Shown: positions 54,129 to 62,462, numbered from the stretch's first letter. The stretch is DNA of 64,000 nucleotides from Elusimicrobiota bacterium (GCA_022709755.1 JAKLIF010000008.1:1-64000), one strand, 5' to 3'. Translations and numbers: made by a program. Notes: generated from the letters alone by a model not told the origin.

Positions 54129-54998
54129 ATGAACCACATTAAGACGATCGGTCTTCTGACTCTTCTGACGTTGTTGTTCATGTTCATCGGCCAACTCCTC
54201 GGCGGACAGGGCGGCATGGTCACCGCGTTCATCTTCGCGGCCCTGATGAACATGGGGTCCTACTGGTTCTCCGATAAGATCGTGCTGATGATGTATCACG
54301 CCAAACCTGCCAGTGAGAACGAGTATCCCCAGATCTACCGCATCCTCCGCACACTGGTGGCCCGCACCGGCATGCCCATGCCCCGTTTCTACATCATCCC
54401 GTCGGAGACGCCCAACGCCTTCGCCACGGGCCGCAACCCGGAACACGCGGTGGTGGCCTGCACGGAAGGCATCCTGCGGATGCTCAATGAGAAGGAACTC
54501 GCCGGGGTCATCGCCCACGAGCTGGGCCACGTCCAGAACCGCGACATCCTCATCGGGTCCATCGCGGCCACCGTGGCCGGCGCCGTGATGATGCTGGCCA
54601 ATATGGCCCGGTGGGCCGCGTTCATGGGCGGCCGTTCCAGCGATTCGGACAATCGGGGCAATGCCGGCATCCAGTTGGCGGCCCTGGTCTTGGTCTCCAT
54701 CCTGGCCCCTTTGGCGGCGGTCCTGATCCAGTCGGCGATCTCCCGTTCCCGTGAGTTCGAGGCGGATGCCTCCGGCGCGAAGAGTTCCGGCGATCCGCTC
54801 GCTTTGGCGAGCGCCCTCAAGAAACTCGAGGCCGGCGCCCGGTCCATCCCGATGACCAACGCCGGTCCGGCCACGGCGCACATGTTCATCGTGAACCCTC
54901 TCTCGGGAAAAGCGATTTTCAACCTGTTCTCCACCCATCCGCCCATCCCTGAACGCGTCAAACGGCTCGAAGGAATGGTCGGTCGCCTCGGAACCTAA
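54129..54998 (+). CDS. htpX: HtpX-family membrane zinc metalloprotease
   Basis: The protein has 289 residues with two N-terminal helices ([18 protein letters not shown] and a second near 35-52), the zinc motif HELGH near 137, and a second membrane region after it ([16 protein letters not shown]). [11 protein letters not shown] provides the third zinc ligand, Glu. A perfect AAGGAGGT ribosome site ends 8 bases before ATG, stronger than any neighbour. HtpX degrades misfolded inner-membrane proteins and is usually induced by envelope stress. It stands at the start of an envelope-related stretch. Confidence 0.95.
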   Translation: MNHIKTIGLLTLLTLLFMFIGQLLGGQGGMVTAFIFAALMNMGSYWFSDKIVLMMYHAKPASENEYPQIYRILRTLVARTGMPMPRFYIIPSETPNAFATGRNPEHAVVACTEGILRMLNEKELAGVIAHELGHVQNRDILIGSIAATVAGAVMMLANMARWAAFMGGRSSDSDNRGNAGIQLAALVLVSILAPLAAVLIQSAISRSREFEADASGAKSSGDPLALASALKKLEAGARSIPMTNAGPATAHMFIVNPLSGKAIFNLFSTHPPIPERVKRLEGMVGRLGT

Positions 54999-55002
54999 GG
55001 GG

Positions 55003-55040
55003 GAGACGTTCGTCTCTCGAGGGGGCCGACCCCCTCGGGA
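55003..55040 (+). other. Two competing stem-loops between htpX and mrp
   Basis: GAGACG/CGTCTC (55003-55016) and an 11-pair stem TCTCGAGGGGG with CCCCCTCGGGA (55015-55040, CCGA loop, one T-G pair) share bases at 55015-55016. They cannot both form fully. No T run follows, so the stretch looks like a processing or folding element rather than a classic terminator. Confidence 0.4.
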
Positions 55041-55071
55041 AGACCACTCCATCGACAGGGATCCCTCTCTC

Positions 55072-56151
55072 ATGATCACCGAAGAGTCCATCCTGAAAGC
55101 GCTCTCGTCCGTCGTGGATCCCGACCTCCATCGGGACATCGTCTCGTTGGGTTTCATCAAAAAGCTCACCATCTCCGGCCGATCGGTCTCGTTCGAGATC
55201 CATCTCACCACCCCGGCCTGTCCCATGAAAGAGAAGATCCGGTCTCAAGCCGTCGAGGCGGTCCGAACCGTCCCCGGCGTCGAGAAGGTGGACGTGACGA
55301 TGGCGGCCCAGGTGCGGCGCACGATCGAACTGACCAAGGACGCCGTCAAGGACGTGAAGAATTTCGTGGCCATCGCCAGCGGGAAAGGCGGCGTCGGGAA
55401 ATCGACCGTCGCGGTGAACCTGGCCGTGGCTCTGGTCCGTCGGGGCGCCCGCGTGGGTCTTCTCGACGCCGACATCTATGGCCCCAGCGTTCCCTCCCTG
55501 CTGGGACCGTCCGCGTCCATCGAGACTCGGAAGGACGGGACCATCCTTCCCGCCGTCTCCTGCGGAGTGAAATTCATGTCGATGGGTTTCATCGCCCCCG
55601 GCGACAAACCGCTCATCTGGCGGGGCCCCATGGCGCACAACGCGCTCCAACAATCGCTCTTCCGCGTCCAATGGGGGGAACTGGACTACCTGCTCGTCGA
55701 CCTTCCGCCCGGCACCGGCGACATCCATCTCACCCTGGTCCAGTCCATCCCCATGACCGGCGGCGTCATCGTCTCCACCCCGCAGGATGTGGGCCTCACG
55801 ATCTCCATGAAGACGTTCCGCATGTTCCAATCCACCGACGTCCGCATCCTCGGTCTGATCGAGAACATGAGCTACCATCGGTGTCCCCAGTGCGGCCACC
55901 GGGAAGAGATCTTCGGTCACGGCACCGTCTCTTCCATGGCCCATCGGCTCCAGGTCCCGTTCCTGGGAGCCATCCCGTTGGAAAGCCGCGTCCGGGAACA
56001 GGCCGACCGCGGCGTCCCCGTCGTCGAAGCCGATCCCTCGTCTCCTCTCAGCCAGACCTATTTTGAGATCGCCGACCGCCTGGCCGCCGCCGTCAGCGTC
56101 GCCGGATTCGATTCACCGCCGGTCAAGAACGTCAAAGAACCTCTTCCATGA
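55072..56151 (+). CDS. mrp: Mrp/ApbC-type Fe-S cluster carrier ATPase
   Basis: The protein has 359 residues. A MIP18-like domain (about 1-95, DPDLHRDIVSLGFIKKLTIS) precedes the P-loop domain with the deviant Walker A SGKGGVGKST (near 104), switch I and the CxxC pair RCPQCGH, which in this family binds a labile Fe-S cluster at the dimer interface. It loads 4Fe-4S clusters onto target enzymes. Fe-S clients in the window include the family 4 uracil-DNA glycosylase. The stop overlaps a short frame (ATGA at 56148) that ends inside the next gene. Confidence 0.93.
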   Translation: MITEESILKALSSVVDPDLHRDIVSLGFIKKLTISGRSVSFEIHLTTPACPMKEKIRSQAVEAVRTVPGVEKVDVTMAAQVRRTIELTKDAVKDVKNFVAIASGKGGVGKSTVAVNLAVALVRRGARVGLLDADIYGPSVPSLLGPSASIETRKDGTILPAVSCGVKFMSMGFIAPGDKPLIWRGPMAHNALQQSLFRVQWGELDYLLVDLPPGTGDIHLTLVQSIPMTGGVIVSTPQDVGLTISMKTFRMFQSTDVRILGLIENMSYHRCPQCGHREEIFGHGTVSSMAHRLQVPFLGAIPLESRVREQADRGVPVVEADPSSPLSQTYFEIADRLAAAVSVAGFDSPPVKNVKEPLP

Positions 56152-56173
56152 CCTCCGGTCCGTCGAGGAACCC

Positions 56174-57346
56174 ATGCCCCGCGTTCTGACCGGACTCGAC
56201 GTCCTCCTGAAAAGACCCGGCCGATATCTTCCTCGACGCGTCCGGGTCGGTCTGATCTGTCATCAGGCCTCCGTCGACGGCCGGGGCGTGCATATCCTCC
56301 CACTCTTCCGGTCGATCCCCGCCGTCCGTCTGACGGCCCTGTTCGCTCCGGAACACGGTTTCTGGGGCGCCGCCCAGGACCAGGTCCCCGTCGGCCGCAC
56401 CCGCGACCGGTCCGGCCTGGCCGTCCACAGTCTCTACGGCGCGACGCGCCGGCCGACCGACGCCATGCTGAAAGACCTGGACGTGCTCGTTTGCGACCTG
56501 CAGGACGTCGGGTCCCGGTATTACACGTTCGTCTGGACGATGTTGTTGGCCATGCAGACCGCTTCCCTCCGCCGGATCCCTTTTCTCGTCTTGGACCGCC
56601 CCAACCCCCTGGGCGGCGCGGTCATGGAAGGTCACGTTCTGGATATGGCCTTCGCTTCCTTCGTCGGACTGGCCCCCGTCCCGGTGCGGCACGGGCTGAC
56701 CATCGGAGAGATGGCGCTTTTTTTGAACGACCGATTCCGTCTGAACTGCGACCTGGCCGTCGTCCCCATGGCCCGTTGGAACCGGGAGATGCTGTTCGAT
56801 CAGACGGGGCTTCCCTGGGTGATGCCTTCTCCCAACATGCCGACGCTGGAGACCGCCGTCGTCTATCCGGGCTCCTGCCTGATCGAAGGGACGAACCTTT
56901 CCGAAGGGCGGGGCACCACGCGTCCGTTCGAGCTGATCGGCGCGCCTTACGTCGAGCCGCATCGACTGGCCTCCCACTTGGCCGGGCTCCGTCTCCCGGG
57001 CGTATTTTTCCGGCCCTGTTATTTCGAACCCACGTTCCATAAGTGGATGGGAAAAACCTGCGGGGGGATCCAACTCCACGTCACGGATCGCGCATCGTTC
57101 CTCCCCTATCTCACGGGCCTGGCCGTCATCCGGGCCGCGCGTCGGCTCTTCCCCCGGGATTTCCGGTGGCGCCGCCCTCCCTATGAATATGAGAAGAAGA
57201 AATGGCCGTTCGACATCCTCTGCGGCACGGACCGTGTCCGTCTGGACATCGAACGGGGGGCTTCGCCGTCGATGCTCCGGCGGAGATGGTCGGACCTCGC
57301 GCCGAAATTCCGGTCCCAATTCCGAAGATATTTCCTGTATGATTGA
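56174..57346 (+). CDS. namZ: NamZ-like exo-beta-N-acetylmuramidase (DUF1343)
   Basis: The protein has 390 residues from ATG 56174. DUF1343 motifs: VGLICHQASVDGRGVHILPL, LTALFAPEHGFWGAAQDQV, VCDLQDVGSRYYTFVWTM, LDRPNPLGGAVMEG, and PGSCLIEGTNLSEGRGTTRP. The family (NamZ) removes N-acetylmuramic acid from the ends of peptidoglycan fragments. Here no signal peptide is visible (MPRVLTGLDVLLKRPGR), unlike many exported relatives, so it may act in the cytoplasm on recycled muropeptides, or the start may be mis-set. It precedes the AYIDPGSGS protein gene by 16 bases. Confidence 0.85.
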   Translation: MPRVLTGLDVLLKRPGRYLPRRVRVGLICHQASVDGRGVHILPLFRSIPAVRLTALFAPEHGFWGAAQDQVPVGRTRDRSGLAVHSLYGATRRPTDAMLKDLDVLVCDLQDVGSRYYTFVWTMLLAMQTASLRRIPFLVLDRPNPLGGAVMEGHVLDMAFASFVGLAPVPVRHGLTIGEMALFLNDRFRLNCDLAVVPMARWNREMLFDQTGLPWVMPSPNMPTLETAVVYPGSCLIEGTNLSEGRGTTRPFELIGAPYVEPHRLASHLAGLRLPGVFFRPCYFEPTFHKWMGKTCGGIQLHVTDRASFLPYLTGLAVIRAARRLFPRDFRWRRPPYEYEKKKWPFDILCGTDRVRLDIERGASPSMLRRRWSDLAPKFRSQFRRYFLYD

Positions 57347-57362
57347 CAAGGAGGGGAAAAGG

Positions 57363-57596
57363 ATGCCGAACCGCCGTCCGTCGTTCCGTTCCGCGATGAA
57401 AGGGATGGGGCTCCTCTCCCTCATCGTTCTTCCGGCGTGGACTGACGCTTCCGCCTACATCGATCCCGGTTCCGGATCGCTCCTCGTCCAATACGTCCTC
57501 GGCGTCGTCATGGGTGTGGCGATCCTGTTGTTGAGGCCGATCAAGGTTTTTTTGTCGTCACTCTGGAAGGCCGCGAAAGGTCTGTTCGGGCGGTAG
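57363..57596 (+). CDS. Small exported membrane protein with AYIDPGSGS motif
   Basis: The protein has 77 residues from ATG 57363, with AGGAGGGG about 8 bases upstream. The N-terminus is basic. A hydrophobic stretch ends at TDASA, which looks like a signal peptide cut site. The mature start AYIDPGSGSLLVQY is a recurrent signature of small membrane proteins in many phyla. One membrane helix (YVLGVVMGVAILLLRPI) and a basic tail follow. The biochemical role of such proteins is not established. Here it directly precedes a kinase-like/methyltransferase and two sulfatase-superfamily membrane genes, so a part in the same envelope modification is inferred. Confidence 0.7.
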   Translation: MPNRRPSFRSAMKGMGLLSLIVLPAWTDASAYIDPGSGSLLVQYVLGVVMGVAILLLRPIKVFLSSLWKAAKGLFGR

Positions 57597-57625
57597 AACC
57601 ATGTCCCGTCGGATGATCGCCCTCT

Positions 57626-59044
57626 ATGCGCGTTGACCCGGGGTCGACCCAGGACCCCGCCGGGTTCGTCTTCCACCACGAGGACGGCGTGTACCGCGCC
57701 GTGTCCCCGTCGGCCGAAGGATCGGTCCGCGAGCTGGAACGGCAGGGGGTCTATCGCGACCTCATCGATTCCAAGGAACTCGTCCCCACGTCGTTCGTCG
57801 ATCCCGCCTCGGCCCTTTTCCGGGCGTTGTCCACCCGGTTCCCCGCGTATCCTTGTTTTCTGAAACACGAACGCATCGGTCTTATCACCTATCCTTACGA
57901 GTGGACCTACCACATGCTGTCCGATGCGGCCCTCTTCGTCCTCCGGCTCCAGGGACGTCTGCTGGAACGGGGATTGACCCTGAAGGACGCGACCGCTTAT
58001 AACGTGCAGTTCCTCAACGGCCGGCCGGTCTGGATCGACGTCCTGTCCATCGAAAAATCCGTGAGACCCGACATCTGGTATGCCTACGGCCAGTTCTGCC
58101 GTCACTTCCTCTATCCGCTGCTCTTGAAAGACCGTTTCGGTTACAGCGCCAAGGGACTTTTCCTGGCGAACCGGGACGGGATCTCGTTGAGCGACGTCCG
58201 CGCCCTGCTCGGGTTCTGGCGGTCCTGGTCCCCTTCGTCGATCCTGGATGTCGGTCTTCCCTCCTGGCTGGGCCGTTTGGACCGGGACGGGACATGGGAG
58301 AAAAAACTGGTCTCGTCTTCCCGTCCTCTCCAGGAGGCGGACGTCTCGTTCCAACGGAAGAACCTGCGCCGATTGGAGGAAAAAGTGGGACGTTGGGCCG
58401 GTTCCGGCACGGCGGGTTCCGGCGGGTGGCTCGATTATCCGAGTGAATGTCCCTATTCTCCCCGTTCCGCCGGACACAAGAAGGAGATCATCCGCCGCTA
58501 TCTGGCCGAATCGAAACCTCGACGGGTGGTGGACCTGGGATGCAACACGGGGGACTATACCCGTCTGGCCTCGGAGGGCGACGCTTCGGTCGTCGCGCTC
58601 GACGGAGATCACGCCTGCGTGGACCGTCTCCATCTCCGTCTTCGAGAATCTCCGGGACCGGTCACCCTCGTCTGGACCGATCTGACGAACCCGTCCCCGG
58701 CCCTGGGTCTCAACAACCGGGAACGCGCCTCGCTGATGGAGCGCGTCCGGGGGGACCTCGTGTTGGCCCTCGCGTTGATGCACCACCTCTTGTCTCAAGG
58801 GATGGGACTTCCGCAGATCTACGAACTTCTCAAGACGATGAGCGACCGCTTCCTGGCGGTCGAATACGTCCCCCCGGACGACCCGGAACGCCGGCGGATG
58901 GCTTCCTTGAGGACGGAGCCGGAAGAGGCCTCCGAACGGGACCGGTTCCTTTCCCTTTTTCGCACGGGATACGACCTCCTCCGGGAAGACCCGATCGACG
59001 GGTCGACACGCACTCTCTTCCTCTTTGAAAAGAAAAAAGAATGA
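57626..59044 (+). CDS. Kinase-like / SAM-methyltransferase fusion
   Basis: The protein has 472 residues. The N-terminal 200 residues resemble a protein-kinase-like fold: GLTLKDATAYNVQFLNGRPV fits a catalytic loop (Asp..Asn) and VWIDVLSIE a metal-binding DFG-like strand; a Gly-rich loop is not obvious. The C-terminal part is a class I methyltransferase (VVDLGCNTGDYTRLAS, VVALDGDHACVDRL, and DLVLALALMHHLL). No membrane helix is present. No characterised close relative was recalled. The ATG at 57626 lacks a clear ribosome site, but the 11-codon frame 57601-57636 runs into it. Its stop couples to a mini-ORF and then to the first sulfatase-like gene. Confidence 0.7.
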   Translation: MRVDPGSTQDPAGFVFHHEDGVYRAVSPSAEGSVRELERQGVYRDLIDSKELVPTSFVDPASALFRALSTRFPAYPCFLKHERIGLITYPYEWTYHMLSDAALFVLRLQGRLLERGLTLKDATAYNVQFLNGRPVWIDVLSIEKSVRPDIWYAYGQFCRHFLYPLLLKDRFGYSAKGLFLANRDGISLSDVRALLGFWRSWSPSSILDVGLPSWLGRLDRDGTWEKKLVSSSRPLQEADVSFQRKNLRRLEEKVGRWAGSGTAGSGGWLDYPSECPYSPRSAGHKKEIIRRYLAESKPRRVVDLGCNTGDYTRLASEGDASVVALDGDHACVDRLHLRLRESPGPVTLVWTDLTNPSPALGLNNRERASLMERVRGDLVLALALMHHLLSQGMGLPQIYELLKTMSDRFLAVEYVPPDDPERRRMASLRTEPEEASERDRFLSLFRTGYDLLREDPIDGSTRTLFLFEKKKE

Positions 59045-59079
59045 TTCCTCCCGCCTCTTTTCCGCCGGAGACCCGATGA
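59041..59079 (+). other. Bridging mini-ORF between methyltransferase and sulfatase genes
   Basis: ATG at 59041 overlaps the upstream stop (ATGA). The 12-residue frame MIPPASFPPETR ends in TGA at 59077, which overlaps the ATG of the next gene at 59076 (ATGA). Both ends are thus linked by four-base overlaps. Confidence 0.3.
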
Positions 59080-60464
59080 TCCGGCAGATCGTGCGCATCG
59101 GGGGAGTCTCCCTCCTCTGCTCTTTCCTCGTCTTTACCCCTTACATCCGGCTCTTCATCAATCCCGATAACCGGGCTTTCCGGAACGATTGGACCGACCC
59201 GTTGTCGTTGTGGCTGGCCGTGCTGTTGGCGGGGTCTCTGCTCGGGCTGTTCCTGTTCATCGTCTGGCGTTCCTTGGGCAAGGACGACGGATGGGTTCCG
59301 GGCCGTTCGGGACTGGTCGTCCTGTTCTGGGTCTCGGTGTTCCTCGCCACGCGGAACCTGTCGTCGGAGTCCACCCCTTACTGGCATCGGTGGGATTGGG
59401 CCTTCGTCCCGGCCGTGCTCTGTCTCATCGTTTCTCTGGCGACCCGATATGCGTCGACGGTCCGCCGCGGCACTTTCATCGCCATGAGAGTCCTGGCCCC
59501 CCTGATGCTGGTGATGAGCGCCTATTTCATCAACGAATGGAGGTCCATGGACCGGCCCGGTGCGGCCCCCGTCGTTCCGGCTGACCCGACCGCCTCCCCG
59601 GACCTGCCGGATATCTATGTCTGGATATTCGACACGTGGGGATATCGGCAGGCGTTCCGGGAAGGGACCGGTGAGTTGGACGGGCGGATGACCCACCTCC
59701 GCCGCGTCGCGTCGGAATCCACGGTGTACCACGGGGTCTCCTCCCCGTCGTATGAGACGAAAAAATCGATCCCCCGGATCATCCATCAATCGCTCGACGG
59801 GTCGTCGGCCCCCACGCTCTATGACAGGGCGAAGGAACGGGGATACCATACCAGTCTCCTCAGTTCGGTGCGGTTCGACATCGACCCCCGGAACATCGAC
59901 GAGCGGGAAGACGTGACGGTCTCCTCCCGCGATTCGTCCCTGTGGGAACGGGTCTTTCTTCACGGGGTCCTTCTGGCGGGCACGCACCGGCGTTTCCCGT
60001 ATTATCACGGGGCGGACAAGGAGTTCGATGCGCCGGTCTACGAGAAGGTGTTGAACCTGTTCCATACGCGCCGCGCCTTGACCCGGCTCATCCGTCGAAA
60101 AGACGGCCCCCGCTTCAGCATCGCCTATTTCTATATCCCGCACTCGCCCTTCGCGTTCGATCGGAACGGCGTGCGGTTCCTGAGGTCCTCTCCGGACGTC
60201 TATGACGACAACCTTCTGTATATGGACCGCCTCGTCGGCCGGCTGACGGAGACCCTTCGGCGCGAGGGCCGCTACGACGATTCCGTGATCGTCCTGACGG
60301 CCGACCACGCCCGATACCGGCTGGTCCCTGTCGAAGGGACCCACGTCCCGCTGATCATCAAGGGACGGAACCAGCGACGGCGCCGTGATGTGAACGCTCC
60401 GATGAACCTCACGGAACTGTCGGGACTGCTCTTCGAGCCGCCGGACCGGCCCGTCCATCCATGA
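59076..60464 (+). CDS. Membrane sulfatase/alkaline-phosphatase-superfamily enzyme, copy 1
   Basis: The protein has 462 residues from ATG 59076, with GGAG upstream. Four or five N-terminal membrane helices (to about residue 160) start with VSLLCSFLVFTPYIRLFINP. The outer domain begins PDIYVWIFDTWGY with the first metal-binding Asp. The nucleophile is probably the Thr/Ser in SPSYETKKSIPRIIHQ. The second metal site is VIVLTADHARY plus the His of GTHVPLIIKG. The layout is that of lipid- or sugar-modifying transferases (LtaS, MdoB, EptA type), so a phospho-group transfer to an envelope polymer is likely. The next gene is a paralog. Confidence 0.75.
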   Translation: MIRQIVRIGGVSLLCSFLVFTPYIRLFINPDNRAFRNDWTDPLSLWLAVLLAGSLLGLFLFIVWRSLGKDDGWVPGRSGLVVLFWVSVFLATRNLSSESTPYWHRWDWAFVPAVLCLIVSLATRYASTVRRGTFIAMRVLAPLMLVMSAYFINEWRSMDRPGAAPVVPADPTASPDLPDIYVWIFDTWGYRQAFREGTGELDGRMTHLRRVASESTVYHGVSSPSYETKKSIPRIIHQSLDGSSAPTLYDRAKERGYHTSLLSSVRFDIDPRNIDEREDVTVSSRDSSLWERVFLHGVLLAGTHRRFPYYHGADKEFDAPVYEKVLNLFHTRRALTRLIRRKDGPRFSIAYFYIPHSPFAFDRNGVRFLRSSPDVYDDNLLYMDRLVGRLTETLRREGRYDDSVIVLTADHARYRLVPVEGTHVPLIIKGRNQRRRRDVNAPMNLTELSGLLFEPPDRPVHP

Positions 60465-61933
60465 CCTCTTCCGGACCTCCGAGCTCCCGCCCGAACCCTC
60501 CGGAGTCCGCTTCCCGGGGAACGTCCTTCCTCCGCGCTGCACTGATCGGCGAACTCTGTTCCCTGTTGGTCTTCACTCCCTACGTCACGCTTTTCATCGA
60601 TCCCGATACGCGGGTCTTCCGCACCGATTGGACGGATCCGTTGTCGTTGCTCGTGTCGATGCTGTCGGCGGGGTTCGTCGTCGGCGGGATGCTGTTCCTG
60701 GCGATGCGTCTCACCGGCCGGGACGAGGCGGTCCCTTCCGGCCATGGATCGGTGGTCCTGCTCTTCTGCGTCGCGGTCTTTCTATCGGCCCGCGACCTGA
60801 CCTCGGCCGACATCCCCTATTGGCGGAGCTGGGATTGGGTCCTTGTCCCCTGCCTCGCGTTCGTCGCGCTCACGTGTTTCCTGGAGTCCGGACGAACGAT
60901 CCGGCGTTTCCTCGACGTCGCGTTCCGGGTCATGACTCCCGTGTTGTTCGTGGTGGCCGCGTCCCTCTTGCATCAGGAATACCGGATGACCCGCCCCGTC
61001 CCGCCGTCCTTTCCTTCGCCGTCCGTCCCGGCCGCGTCTGTATTGCCGGACGTGTATCTGTTCGTCTTCGACGGGTGGGGATACAAGCAGACGTTCCCGG
61101 AAGGGGAGGTGGACGGCCGGTTCACCCATCTGCGCGACCTCGCCGCCGAATCCACGGTCTATCACGACGCGCTCGCACCGGGCCGGTCCACCCGCATATC
61201 GGTTCCCCGGCTCATCCATCAATCTTCCGGGACCGACGGTCGTCCCATGGCCGAGTCACGGACTCCGACGCTCTTCGACCTGGCGAAGGGGCTGGGTTAT
61301 GAGACCGCCCTTCTCTGTTCCATCGAACTGGACATCGACAGCCGGAACATCGACGAGGGGGGGGTGTTGACAGCGGCGTTCGGGCCTTCTTCCGTCTGGG
61401 AACGCGCTCTTCTCCACGTCGTCTTCCTCGGGGGGGCGCACACCCGGTTGCCCTATTACCACAGGCATCAGAACGATTTTAGCGCGCCCGCCTACGAGAA
61501 GGTGCTCAACCTCTATCACACCCGGCGAGTCCTTCGTCGATGGATGGGACGCCGGGGCGCTCCCCATTTCTGCGTCGTCTATTTCTTCCTGCCCCACTCT
61601 CCCTACGCGTTCAACCGGTCGGGGTTGCGTCTCCTGACGAAGAACCCGGACGGTCTCTATTACGACGACAACATGCTGTATGCCGACAACCTGCTCGGCG
61701 AGATCGCCGACGAACTGCGCCGTCAGGACCGATATGACGATTCCGTGGTCGTGGTGACCTCGGACCATGCGCCCAACCGCCGCCATCCGACGGAAGGAAG
61801 GCACGTCCCTCTCCTGGTCAAGGGATGGAGACAGAAGGCCCGCGTCGACGTGCGCGACCGGATGGATCTGACGGAACTGTCACGACCCCTCTTCGACATG
61901 ATCCGCGAGGGGAAAAAGCCCCCGGCCCCCTGA
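60461..61933 (+). CDS. Membrane sulfatase/alkaline-phosphatase-superfamily enzyme, copy 2
   Basis: The protein has 490 residues, starting in an ATGA overlap with copy 1. The two align over their length: CSLLVFTPYVTLFIDPDTRV, PDVYLFVFDGWGY, the nucleophile region LAPGRSTRISVPRLIHQ, NIDEGGVLTAAFG, and SDHAPNRRHPTEGRHVPLL. The N-terminus has an extra Pro/Ser-rich 20 residues. Keeping both copies with intact active-site residues suggests two different donors or acceptors rather than dosage. No other member is in the window. The stop is 21 bases before a CRP-like palindrome. Confidence 0.75.
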   Translation: MTSSGPPSSRPNPPESASRGTSFLRAALIGELCSLLVFTPYVTLFIDPDTRVFRTDWTDPLSLLVSMLSAGFVVGGMLFLAMRLTGRDEAVPSGHGSVVLLFCVAVFLSARDLTSADIPYWRSWDWVLVPCLAFVALTCFLESGRTIRRFLDVAFRVMTPVLFVVAASLLHQEYRMTRPVPPSFPSPSVPAASVLPDVYLFVFDGWGYKQTFPEGEVDGRFTHLRDLAAESTVYHDALAPGRSTRISVPRLIHQSSGTDGRPMAESRTPTLFDLAKGLGYETALLCSIELDIDSRNIDEGGVLTAAFGPSSVWERALLHVVFLGGAHTRLPYYHRHQNDFSAPAYEKVLNLYHTRRVLRRWMGRRGAPHFCVVYFFLPHSPYAFNRSGLRLLTKNPDGLYYDDNMLYADNLLGEIADELRRQDRYDDSVVVVTSDHAPNRRHPTEGRHVPLLVKGWRQKARVDVRDRMDLTELSRPLFDMIREGKKPPAP

Positions 61934-61954
61934 ACCGGACGTCTGTTTCCCGAC

Positions 61955-61970
61955 TGTGATTTTTATCACA
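61955..61970. promoter_or_regulatory. CRP/FNR-family palindrome before the CheY-like gene
   Basis: TGTGATTTTTATCACA matches TGTGA-N6-TCACA at all ten fixed positions, the same as the site at 30826. It lies about 30 bases upstream of the -10 element, near the usual activator position. The same bases could form a small 7-pair hairpin, but no T run follows. Confidence 0.5.
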
Positions 61971-61999
61971 GGGGGCGTCCCTTTCCGACATGGATTTGG

Positions 62000-62018
62000 T
62001 ATACTAAAACGGTTTTAG
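62000..62018 (+). promoter_or_regulatory. Promoter -10 and overlapping palindrome
   Basis: An extended -10 TTTGG-TATACT has its hexamer at 62000-62005. A perfect 15-base palindrome CTAAAACGGTTTTAG (62004-62018) overlaps its end and the expected start of transcription. That is a classic operator position. No good -35 is seen, which fits dependence on an activator at 61955. Confidence 0.5.
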
Positions 62019-62066
62019 AAGGTCAGTGGATCGACCGGAACACCGGTCACGATGGGAGGGCGTCAC

Positions 62067-62435
62067 TTGAAGAAAAAGATACTTGTGGTTGAGGACGAGC
62101 GAGCCATCGCCGAATACCTCGAAGCTCTTCTGGGATTGAGCGGTTACACCATCCAGATTTCGATGGACGGCAAAGCCGCCGTCGAACAGGCCCGCGAATG
62201 GTTTCCGGACCTGGTCCTGTTGGACATCATGTTGCCGAAACTCAACGGCTTCGACGTCTGCAAGATCCTGAAACAGGATGCCGCTCTCAAGAACGTGCCC
62301 ATCATCATGCTCACCTCCCTGTCTCAAATGGGCGACGTGGAACGCGCTTTCGATTCCGGCGCCAACGATTACCTCAGCAAACCGATCGACGCGGAACGCC
62401 TTGTTCAAAAGATCAAGAAATACCTGCCCGAGTAG
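62067..62435 (+). CDS. CheY-like response regulator (receiver only)
   Basis: The protein has 122 residues from TTG 62067. GGGAGGG (62054-62060) sits 6 bases upstream and would overlap an ATG start at 62052. Receiver residues are complete: acidic pair E9-D10, phosphoacceptor D53 (LVLLDIMLPKLNGF), Thr in MLTSLS and Lys in YLSKPID. No output domain is present, so it acts by binding a partner. No histidine kinase is encoded nearby. It shares a message with the nucleoside transporter 28 bases downstream, behind a CRP-like site. Confidence 0.9.
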   Translation: MKKKILVVEDERAIAEYLEALLGLSGYTIQISMDGKAAVEQAREWFPDLVLLDIMLPKLNGFDVCKILKQDAALKNVPIIMLTSLSQMGDVERAFDSGANDYLSKPIDAERLVQKIKKYLPE

Positions 62436-62462
62436 CCCTTTCATCCGCGTTTTCCACATCCG

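Noticed and set aside
57601-57636. Eleven-codon frame MSRRMIALYAR before the methyltransferase as a regulatory leader peptide
   Set aside because: It has no repeated codons for one amino acid and no attenuator hairpin. It is noted only as a loose example of bridging frames.
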